Origin: Parasporobacterium sp.
Lineage (GTDB): Bacteria; Bacillota; Clostridia; Lachnospirales; Lachnospiraceae
NCBI GenBank assembly: GCA_017459985.1
Contig: JAFUBX010000006.1
Location: forward strand, 62,001-126,000
DNA length: 64,000 nt
Direction: 5' to 3'
Under the pieces are notes generated by a model that was not told the DNA's origin, did no database searches, and saw nothing but the letters and a program-made list of their open reading frames with translations. Below are positions 57,414 through 64,000 of this stretch, piece by piece. Position 1 is the first letter of the stretch, and each line of letters starts with the position of its first letter. A program made the position numbers and the translations under genes.

Positions 57414-59354
57414 ATGGCGTTTGACGGAAGCTGCGTTTACGCAGTGGTGCAGGAACTGAAGAGGGAAATACAGGACGGGAGGATCGTGAAGATCGCCCAG
57501 ACGGAGAAGGACGAGCTGCTGCTGACCATTAAGAAAGAGGGGAATCAGCGGCGGCTTCTGATCAGTGTCAATCCCTCCCTGCCGCTGATCTATCTGACGG
57601 AAGAGACGAAGAATGCGCCGCTGAAGGCGCCTGCTTTTTGTATGCTCCTCAGAAAACATCTGACAAACGGGCATATTCTGCAGGTCTCCCAGCCCTCCAT
57701 GGAGCGGATCGTGGAATTTGAGATCGAGCATTTCAATGAGATGGGAGATCTGTGCCGGAAGATCCTGACAGTGGAACTGATGGGGAAATATAGCAACATC
57801 ATTCTCCGGGAGGAAGAGAAGATCCTGGATTCCATCCGGCATGTGTCGGCGCTGATGAGCTCTGTGCGGGAGGTACTTCCCGGAAGGACCTATTTTATTC
57901 CCTTCAGCGAAGAAAATCTGAATCCCTTCACCGCAGACCGGACACTGCTGTTCCGGCAGATGCAGCGGGAGGGGAGCCTTGCGTCGGCCAAAGCCCTCTA
58001 TACCGCAGTGGCGGGCTTCAGCCCCCAGATCGCCCAGGAGATCTTCTTCCGGGCAGAGGTGGATTCCGACCGTCCGGTCTCCAGCATCACAGAGGAGGAA
58101 AAAGACCGGATTTTCCGGGCATTCTGCGAGGTGATGGAGGAGATCCGCGATGCGGGAACCAAAGACCCGGCGGAATCCGGGGACATCGGCTGCGGGAAGG
58201 AGACCCGGGAGATCCGCGATGCGGGCGGACCGGATGTTTCCGGAGGTCCCAATATCATCTATCAAAATCAGGAACCGGTGCAATATGGAGTCTTTCATTT
58301 CCGGATGTATGACGCGCCGGGCTATGAGAGCAGGCCCTGCGGAAGCATTTCAGGGCTTTTGCATGAGTTTTATTCCCGGAAGCAGGCGGTGACTTTGCTG
58401 CGTCAGAAGACTGCGGGGCTGCGCCAGAGTCTTCACAGCCTCCTGAACAAGAATTACAAAAAATACGATCTGCAGCAGCGGCAGATCCGGGACACGGAGA
58501 AGAAAGAGAAATACCGGGTCTACGGGGAACTGCTGACGGCCTACGGATACAATGCAGCGCCGGGAGAGACGGTGTTCGAAACCACGGATTTCTACACGGG
58601 AAAGGAGCTGAAGATCCCGCTGGATCCCACCCTTTCCGCCGTTGAGAACGGGAAGAACTATTTCAAAAAATACGCCAAACTGAAGCGGACCGAGGACGCT
58701 CTCCGGGAGATCATCGTAAGGACGAAGGAAGACATCGATTATCTGGAATCTGTGGAAATGTCGCTGGATCTGGCCCGGAATCTTGAGGATATCGCGGAGA
58801 TCCGGCAGGAGCTCCAGGAATTTGCCCGTTCGGGACATGAAGGAAAAGAATCCGCTGCCGGCGGATCCAGAGGGGCAGGCTCCGGTTCCAGAGGGGCAGG
58901 CTCCGGATCCAGAGGGGCAGGCTCCGGAAGGACGGAGAAAAACCGCAGACAGAAGGACAGCAAAGGGTCCCGCAGGTCCCAGCCCCTGCATTATCTCAGC
59001 AGCGACGGATTTCATATCTATGTGGGGAAAAATAATTACCAGAATGATTCCCTGACCTTCAAACTGGCCACGGGGAATGACTGGTGGTTCCATGCCAAGG
59101 ATATCCCGGGAAGCCATGTGATCGTGAAGACCGAGGGGCAGGAGCTGCCGGACCGGACCTATGAGGAGGCCGCCTCCCTGGCTGCCCATTACAGCGCCTC
59201 CGCGGGAAGCGACAAGGTGGAAGTGCAGTATACGCAGAAAAAGAACCTGAAAAAGGCCGCCTCCGGAAAGCCGGGGCTGGTGGTATTCCATACCTATTAT
59301 TCCATGGCCGCGGCCACGGACATCAGCCATCTGCAGGAAGTGCAGCAGTCATGA
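57414..59354 (+). CDS. rqcH: Ribosome quality control protein RqcH (NFACT family)
   Basis: The 646-residue protein has an NFACT-N domain at the start (MAFDGSCVYAVVQELKREIQ), a central coiled coil, and NFACT-R at the C-terminus (SSDGFHIYVGKNNYQNDSLT; WWFHAKDIPGSHVIVK). RqcH binds split 50S subunits with peptidyl-tRNA and adds alanine tails. It was formerly called fibronectin-binding protein. I start at MAFDG, which has GGAGAG upstream. Two unusual inserts are present: a duplicated EIRDAG segment (about 243-272) and a Gly/Ser/Arg repeat made of 21-bp DNA units (about 484-508). Confidence 0.94.
   Translation: MAFDGSCVYAVVQELKREIQDGRIVKIAQTEKDELLLTIKKEGNQRRLLISVNPSLPLIYLTEETKNAPLKAPAFCMLLRKHLTNGHILQVSQPSMERIVEFEIEHFNEMGDLCRKILTVELMGKYSNIILREEEKILDSIRHVSALMSSVREVLPGRTYFIPFSEENLNPFTADRTLLFRQMQREGSLASAKALYTAVAGFSPQIAQEIFFRAEVDSDRPVSSITEEEKDRIFRAFCEVMEEIRDAGTKDPAESGDIGCGKETREIRDAGGPDVSGGPNIIYQNQEPVQYGVFHFRMYDAPGYESRPCGSISGLLHEFYSRKQAVTLLRQKTAGLRQSLHSLLNKNYKKYDLQQRQIRDTEKKEKYRVYGELLTAYGYNAAPGETVFETTDFYTGKELKIPLDPTLSAVENGKNYFKKYAKLKRTEDALREIIVRTKEDIDYLESVEMSLDLARNLEDIAEIRQELQEFARSGHEGKESAAGGSRGAGSGSRGAGSGSRGAGSGRTEKNRRQKDSKGSRRSQPLHYLSSDGFHIYVGKNNYQNDSLTFKLATGNDWWFHAKDIPGSHVIVKTEGQELPDRTYEEAASLAAHYSASAGSDKVEVQYTQKKNLKKAASGKPGLVVFHTYYSMAAATDISHLQEVQQS
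58863..58925 (+). repeat. Three 21-bp tandem repeats inside rqcH
   Basis: Near-identical 21-bp units, GGATCCAGAGGGGCAGGCTC type, start at 58863, 58884 and 58905 and encode GSRGAGS repeats in frame. Confidence 0.93.
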
Positions 59355-59962
59355 GTATTCTGGAAGTGTTTCTGATCGGCGTGGGACTTTCCATGGATGC
59401 CCTGGCGGTATCCATGTGCAAAGGGCTGGCCATGGACCGGTTTCAAAAAAGATATGCCTTTACGATCGCCGGATTCTTCGGATTTTTTCAGGCCCTGATG
59501 CCGGTCATCGGATGGCTCCTGGGATCTGGATTCCGGGATTACATTGAAGCGGTGGACCACTGGGTCGCCTTCGGACTTTTGCTGCTGATCGGCGGAAAAA
59601 TGATCCTGGATGCGGTCCGGGAAATGAAGCATCCGCCGGAAGAGGAGGAACCCTTATATAGCTTCCGGCTGGGGGAGATGCTTCTTCTGTCCATAGCCAC
59701 CAGCATTGATGCCCTGGCGGTGGGAATCTCCTTCGCCATGCTGGGGATGAAGCTGCAGGACAGCGCTTCCGGAACCATGAGCCTGTGGAGCGCGGTGCTG
59801 CTGATCGGCGTGACCACCTTCGGAATCTGCTTTGCCGGGGTCTTTACGGGCCACCGCTTCGGCGGGAGATTTCGTTCCCGGGCGGAGATCATCGGCGGGA
59901 TCGTGCTGATCGCCATCGGAATAAAAATCCTCATCGAACATATTTTCTTCACAAACGGATGA
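59351..59962 (+). CDS. mntP: Manganese efflux protein MntP
   Basis: The 203-residue six-helix protein has the two conserved Asp-bearing repeats, GVGLSMDALAVSMCKG and ATSIDALAVGISFAML, typical of MntP. It exports Mn2+. The ATG overlaps the rqcH stop by 4 bp. No yybP-ykoY riboswitch is seen upstream, so any Mn control would be elsewhere. Confidence 0.93.
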   Translation: MSILEVFLIGVGLSMDALAVSMCKGLAMDRFQKRYAFTIAGFFGFFQALMPVIGWLLGSGFRDYIEAVDHWVAFGLLLLIGGKMILDAVREMKHPPEEEEPLYSFRLGEMLLLSIATSIDALAVGISFAMLGMKLQDSASGTMSLWSAVLLIGVTTFGICFAGVFTGHRFGGRFRSRAEIIGGIVLIAIGIKILIEHIFFTNG

Positions 59963-60001
59963 TATGATAACCAAATTGTTGAACAAGGAGCCAGAACGCA
60001 T

Positions 60002-60682
60002 ATGGATAGTCTCAGAATACTTGTGGTAGATGATGAAGCCAGAATGAGGAAGATCGTCCGGGATTTCCTCGTGGCAAAGCAGTATATCGTGATCGAAGCC
60101 TCCAACGGAGAAGAGGCCCTCGATATCGTATACAAGAATAAGAATATCGACCTGGTCATCCTGGATGTCATGATGCCCAAAATGGACGGATGGGAGTGCT
60201 GCAAGGAGATCCGCAAGTTCTCCAAGGTGCCGATCATTATGCTGACCGCCAAGGGAGAGGAGTCGGATGAGCTGCAGGGATTTGACCTGGGGATCGACGA
60301 TTACATTTCCAAACCCTTCAGCCCCAAGATCCTGGTGGCCCGGATCGACGCCCTGCTGCACAGGACCTATAAACTGGACGAGGTGGACATCATCAAGGCC
60401 GGCAGGCTGGAGATCAACAAGACCTCCCACATCGTGACCGTGGACGGCAAGACCGTGGAGCTCAGCTACAAAGAATTTGAACTGCTGTGCTATTTTGTGG
60501 AGAACAAAGGCATCGCCCTTTCCCGGGAGAAGATCCTGAACAGCGTCTGGAACTACGATTATTTCGGAGATGCCCGGACCATCGATACCCATGTCAAGAA
60601 GATCCGCAGCAAGCTGGGCGAGTGCGGAGAATATATCAAGACGATCTGGGGCATGGGATATAAGTTCGAGGTCGACGAATGA
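60002..60682 (+). CDS. OmpR/PhoB-type response regulator
   Basis: The 226-residue protein has a receiver domain with acidic pair DDEAR, phosphoacceptor Asp55 in LVILDVMMPKMDGWE, TAKGEES and a Lys in ISKPFSPKI. The C-terminal winged helix includes ELSYKEFELLCYFVENKGIA. AAGGAG lies upstream. It overlaps the kinase gene by 4 bp. The target genes are not evident. Confidence 0.95.
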   Translation: MDSLRILVVDDEARMRKIVRDFLVAKQYIVIEASNGEEALDIVYKNKNIDLVILDVMMPKMDGWECCKEIRKFSKVPIIMLTAKGEESDELQGFDLGIDDYISKPFSPKILVARIDALLHRTYKLDEVDIIKAGRLEINKTSHIVTVDGKTVELSYKEFELLCYFVENKGIALSREKILNSVWNYDYFGDARTIDTHVKKIRSKLGECGEYIKTIWGMGYKFEVDE

Positions 60683-62268
60683 GATTTTCCATCCGGAAGA
60701 AAACCGCCCTGTATATCATCCTTCTGATCATCCTGGCCTTCGGGATCGGGCTTTCTTTCTGCGCGATCTTTGCCAACCGGTATTTTACCGAAGTCACCCG
60801 GGAGGAGATGTGCAACGCCTATAATCTGATCCGGCGGCTGTATGTGGAGGATGCCCAGGGAGGCTATTTCGGACGGGTTCCCCAGGAATATAAAAACGAA
60901 CTGACCCAGATCTGCGAGGAAAACGGATTTTCCATGCTGATCGTAAGCCCCTCCGGGATCCCGGCCTTTACCTACGGGAACTCGGATTTTCTTTACAGCC
61001 GGCTGACCAATCTGGTGTTCTCCCGGATCTCGGATATCGTCGCGGTTCTGGAGACCGGCGACGGCTATACCATACAGACGGTCCGGGGAGAGGACGACCT
61101 GATCAAATATATTGAGATGTGGGGCTTTCTGTACGACGGCTCCTCCTTTATCTACCGGTCCTCCTACATGAACCTGCAGAACAACATCAATGTATCCATG
61201 AGCTTCTATGTGGCGGTCTGCGCCATGATCTTCCTGATCTTCGCCGTGATCATCCTGCTGCTGATCAAGTCCTTCACAGAACCACTGAAACGGCTGGCAG
61301 AGGTGACGGTCAAGGTCAATGAGGGAGAATTTGAGACCCGGTATGAGTCCCGGCGAAAGCGCAATGACGAGATCGGTGTGCTGTCGGAGAATGTTTATGA
61401 AATGGCTCAGAAGCTGGAAAAGAGCATTTCGGCCCTGAAATCCTCCAACCTGAACCTGCAGAACGAGCTGAAGGCCAAGGAGAAAATGGAGGAGGCCCGC
61501 AAGAAATACATGTCGGATGTCTCCCATGAACTGAAGACCCCCATCGCTCTGATCTCCAGCTATGCGGAGGGCCTGAAGGAAGGCATCTTCGACAGCAGTG
61601 AGGATCGGGATTATTACTGCGACGTCATCATCGATGAAGCAGAGAAAATGAATCTGATGGTGAAGAAGCTCTCCACCCTGAACCAGCTGGAGCAGGGCAA
61701 GAGCGCCGTGACGCTGGAGCGGTTCAACGTGATCGAAGTGATCGATGGATTCCTGAAGAATATGTCCGTGATCATCGAGGAAAAGCAGGCCCATGTTACC
61801 TTCAACAATACGGACATCGCCTATGTGTGGTCGGACGAATTCCTCTTCGAGGATGTGCTGGTGAATTATTTCAATAATGCGCTGAATCATATGGATGAGA
61901 AGAAGTGCATCAAGATCACGGTGGAAAAGGTGGCGGAGAATATCCGGGTCACGGTGTTCAATACGGGAAGCAATATCCCGGAGGAGGAGCTTCCGAAGCT
62001 CTGGGATAAATTCTATAAAGTGGATAAGGCCAGGACCCGGGAGTACGGCGGGTCCGGGCTGGGGCTTTCCATTGTCAAGGCCATCGCCGATTCCCTGAAT
62101 AAGGAATGCGGCGTGTACAATACACCGGATGGCGTAGCCTTCTACATCGAACTGGAGTCCGCCGGAGAGTTCATTCCGGGCGGAAAGGTTCAGGAACTGA
62201 CGGATAAATCTGAAAAACACGGGAGAGAACGATGGCACCGATCGCAGGCGACTGGCAGCAGGCCTTAA
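60679..62268 (+). CDS. Membrane sensor histidine kinase
   Basis: The 529-residue kinase has two membrane helices (YIILLIILAFGIGLSFCAIF; VAVCAMIFLIFAVIILLLI) around an extracellular sensor domain of about 160 residues, a HAMP linker, phosphoacceptor His283 in SDVSHELKTPIALISSYAEG, and the ATPase region with N box NNALNHMDE and G boxes GGSGLGLSIVKA. It pairs with the response regulator immediately upstream. The sensor domain is not recognised. The last 37 bp overlap ung. Confidence 0.95.
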   Translation: MRFSIRKKTALYIILLIILAFGIGLSFCAIFANRYFTEVTREEMCNAYNLIRRLYVEDAQGGYFGRVPQEYKNELTQICEENGFSMLIVSPSGIPAFTYGNSDFLYSRLTNLVFSRISDIVAVLETGDGYTIQTVRGEDDLIKYIEMWGFLYDGSSFIYRSSYMNLQNNINVSMSFYVAVCAMIFLIFAVIILLLIKSFTEPLKRLAEVTVKVNEGEFETRYESRRKRNDEIGVLSENVYEMAQKLEKSISALKSSNLNLQNELKAKEKMEEARKKYMSDVSHELKTPIALISSYAEGLKEGIFDSSEDRDYYCDVIIDEAEKMNLMVKKLSTLNQLEQGKSAVTLERFNVIEVIDGFLKNMSVIIEEKQAHVTFNNTDIAYVWSDEFLFEDVLVNYFNNALNHMDEKKCIKITVEKVAENIRVTVFNTGSNIPEEELPKLWDKFYKVDKARTREYGGSGLGLSIVKAIADSLNKECGVYNTPDGVAFYIELESAGEFIPGGKVQELTDKSEKHGRERWHRSQATGSRP

Positions 62269-62900
62269 AGACAGAGTATGCCAAGCCCTATTACAAAAAG
62301 CTGTATCAGTTTGTAAATGAAGAATACAGGACCCGGAGGATCTTCCCGCCCGGGAAGGATATTTTTAACGCCTTTCATCTGACGCCTCTTTCCGAAGTGA
62401 AGGTGGTGATCCTGGGACAGGACCCCTATCATGGGGACGGGCAGGCCCACGGACTGTGCTTTTCCGTGAATCAGGGGGTGGAGATTCCGCCTTCCCTGGT
62501 AAATATTTACAAGGAACTCCATGACGATATCGGGTTTGAGATTCCGTCCCACGGCAACCTGACCCATTGGGCGGAGCAGGGCGTGCTGCTGCTCAATACG
62601 GTTCTGACGGTCAGGGCCCACCAGGCCAATTCCCACCGGGGGATGGGCTGGGAGGAGTTCACCGACGCCGCTATCCGGGTGCTGAATGAGCAGGACCACC
62701 CCATTGTATTCATGCTGTGGGGGAGGCCGGCCCGGGAGAAGAAAAAGCTCCTCAATAATCCCCGGCATTTGATCCTGGAGGCACCCCATCCCAGTCCCTT
62801 ATCTGCCTACAACGGATTCTTCGGATGCCGGCATTTTTCCAGATGCAACCAGTTTCTGGAAAGCCACGGCGCCACTCCCGTGGACTGGCAGATTCGGTGA
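62232..62900 (+). CDS. ung: Uracil-DNA glycosylase (family 1)
   Basis: The 222-residue enzyme has the catalytic water-activating loop VILGQDPYHGDGQAHGL with Asp64, and the C-terminal APHPSPLSAYNGFFG loop with His. It removes uracil from DNA. The start lies inside the histidine-kinase gene in another frame with GGGAGAG upstream. A strong terminator follows. Confidence 0.97.
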   Translation: MAPIAGDWQQALKTEYAKPYYKKLYQFVNEEYRTRRIFPPGKDIFNAFHLTPLSEVKVVILGQDPYHGDGQAHGLCFSVNQGVEIPPSLVNIYKELHDDIGFEIPSHGNLTHWAEQGVLLLNTVLTVRAHQANSHRGMGWEEFTDAAIRVLNEQDHPIVFMLWGRPAREKKKLLNNPRHLILEAPHPSPLSAYNGFFGCRHFSRCNQFLESHGATPVDWQIR

Positions 62901-62930
62901 CCCCGGTGAAATCCGGCGATTCAGATTGAT

Positions 62931-62977
62931 AAAAGAGGCTGCTGTGACATTCCTGTCACGGCAGCCTCTTGTGTTTC
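62931..62977. terminator. Bidirectional terminator between ung and the activase-like gene
   Basis: AAGAGGCTGCTGTGACA pairs with TGTCACGGCAGCCTCTT (one mismatch) around four bases; T-rich sequence follows. Confidence 0.85.
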
Positions 62978-63001
62978 CTTCGCACTTTCCGGATCCCGTT
63001 G

Positions 63002-64000
63002 TTACTTCGATTTCAGATTTTCCTTGGCGGTGGAGAGCATCAGCTTGATGCGGTTCAGCTGGTTGACCTCCGAAGCGCCGGGATCGTAGTCGATGGCCAC
63101 AATGTTGGCCTCCGGATGGCGGTTCCGGATGGATTTGATGACGCCCTTTCCCATGACATGATTGGGGAGACAGCCGAAGGGCTGTACGCATACGATGTTG
63201 GGCACGCCTTCTTCGATCAGCTCCATCATTTCCCCGGTCAGGAACCACCCCTCGCCGCTCTGGTTTCCGTTGGAGACATATTCCTGAGCCATGGAGGCCA
63301 GGTGTCCGATCTCGGATGCCGGTGTAAAATGCCGGCTGCTGCGCAGAGCGGCATTGGCTTCCTTGCGCAGATATTCCATGAGGCGGATCCCCAGGGTGGC
63401 GATCATGGATTTGCTCCAGCCGGCGGAGTAATTCTCCACTTTGAAATAATTGTTCTGCAGACAGTACAGCAGGAAATCCATCAGATCCGGCATGACGCCT
63501 TCCGCGCCTTCCTGCTCCAGAAGTCTTATGATGTCCCGGTTGGCCACCGGAGAGAATTTCACCAGGATCTCTCCCACCACGCCGACCCGGGGCTTACGGA
63601 CATCCAGCCGTTCCAGTTCGTCGAATTCCTTTACCATTTCCCGGATCAGCCGGTTCGCTGTCCGGCGGTTGAATCCATGCCGGTTCAGCTCTTCCTTGCA
63701 TTTCCCGGACCATTTTTCATAAAGCTGATCGGCTGCGCCCTTCACCGCCTCATAGGGCCGGGTGGCATAGAGGACCCGCATCAGCACGTCGCCCATGACC
63801 AAAGCGTACATTCCCTTGGTAATGATCGGAAGAGACAGTTTGAAACCGGAGTTCTTCTCCAGTCCGAGGCTGAAGGAGATGACCGGGATATGTCCCATCC
63901 CCGCGTTTGTGAGGGCCCGCCGGATGAATCCGATATAGTTGGAGGCCCTGCAGCCGCCTCCGGTCTGGGTGATCAGAAGGGCGGTTTTGTCAAGGTCATA
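63002..64000 (-). CDS. C-terminal part of a 2-hydroxyacyl-CoA dehydratase activase-like protein (partial at window edge)
   Basis: The frame is open through the window edge. It includes TQTGGGCRASNYIGFIRRAL just upstream of the first internal Met (63898) and MGHIPVISFSLGLEKNSGFK after it. These are features of the large COG3580/3581-type activase/dehydratase fusion proteins that handle an iron-sulfur cluster. FGCLPNHVMGKGVI is a further family motif near the C-terminus. About 333 residues are visible; the protein is probably over 1000 residues long. It converges on ung. Confidence 0.82.
   Translation of the reverse strand, partial: YDLDKTALLITQTGGGCRASNYIGFIRRALTNAGMGHIPVISFSLGLEKNSGFKLSLPIITKGMYALVMGDVLMRVLYATRPYEAVKGAADQLYEKWSGKCKEELNRHGFNRRTANRLIREMVKEFDELERLDVRKPRVGVVGEILVKFSPVANRDIIRLLEQEGAEGVMPDLMDFLLYCLQNNYFKVENYSAGWSKSMIATLGIRLMEYLRKEANAALRSSRHFTPASEIGHLASMAQEYVSNGNQSGEGWFLTGEMMELIEEGVPNIVCVQPFGCLPNHVMGKGVIKSIRNRHPEANIVAIDYDPGASEVNQLNRIKLMLSTAKENLKSK

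Noticed and set aside
59280..59350. Manganese riboswitch (yybP-ykoY) before mntP
   Set aside because: The gene starts inside the rqcH stop region with no leader sequence that could hold it.

Overview
The window looks like a chromosomal segment of a moderately GC-rich anaerobic Firmicute, most likely a member of the Lachnospiraceae or a near relative. The support is the gene set (Rex redox repressor, fused SecDF, ArgR next to RecN, RqcH, DUF4358 and DHHW/MBOAT surface clusters, a DltA/B/C/D-like operon, Shine-Dalgarno-led genes with many TTG/GTG starts) and the reading of the RNA genes. This is a judgement from gene content, not from a database search.

Layout. 1-122: the 3' end of tRNA-Gln and a complete tRNA-Lys. 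123-6519: remnant of an integrated element beside tRNA-Lys. It holds an integrase, small membrane and zinc-ribbon proteins and an XRE repressor on the minus strand, and on the plus strand a promoter, small ORFs and a rearranged, 3'-truncated polyvalent protein with HEAGH metallopeptidase, nuclease-like and ADP-ribosyltransferase-like modules. 6780-9727: a PhzF-like protein, an M23 lipoprotein and a glycosyltransferase. 9728-11318: gene-poor, hairpin-rich, degraded-looking DNA. 11319-15808: a small monooxygenase, an ArsC-like protein, RNase P RNA, threonine synthase, a small export-like membrane protein and a YfbR-like nucleotidase. 15921-19809 (minus): MBOAT, DHHW, SGNH hydrolase and DUF4358, a surface-polymer acylation cluster. 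19978-23790: a 6S-like RNA and pheST. 23927-29667: secDF, a cation/calcium antiporter and recJ. 29852-38755: a long plus-strand operon of two membrane-anchored transglutaminase-like proteins, an Asp/Glu-type racemase, a DltA-like ligase, a DltC-like carrier, an MBOAT, a DltD-like protein with Cys at the usual Ser position, and a lipoprotein. 39226-43462 (minus): an alpha/beta hydrolase lacking its nucleophile Ser, a PHP phosphoesterase and an ABC-F ATPase. 43663-53902: rex, alr, a CorC-like CBS protein, yebC, a DUF512 radical-SAM protein, der, plsY, a membrane-anchored MutS-like ATPase and a uracil permease. 53903-55082: a 1.2-kb repeat island. 55083-64000: recN and argR, then rqcH, mntP, a two-component system, ung, and the C-terminal part of a CoA-dehydratase activase-like protein cut by the window edge.

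The most unusual signal is a modular intergenic repeat of about 220 bp, found as two full copies, one rearranged copy and two shortened copies. Each full copy has GCAATGC-type inverted ends and three 37-nt palindromic units set exactly 61 bp apart by 24-nt non-conserved spacers. It looks CRISPR-like in period, but its dispersed layout and the lack of cas genes argue against CRISPR. A second theme is in-frame minisatellite expansion (18-30 bp periods) inside several housekeeping genes. A third is loss or change of catalytic residues in several surface and ATPase proteins.

Functionally, the two MBOAT clusters, the Dlt-like operon, the transglutaminase-like proteins, the glycosyltransferase and the M23 lipoprotein point to heavy investment in decorating and remodelling the cell surface. 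The rest is core translation, secretion, repair and redox housekeeping.
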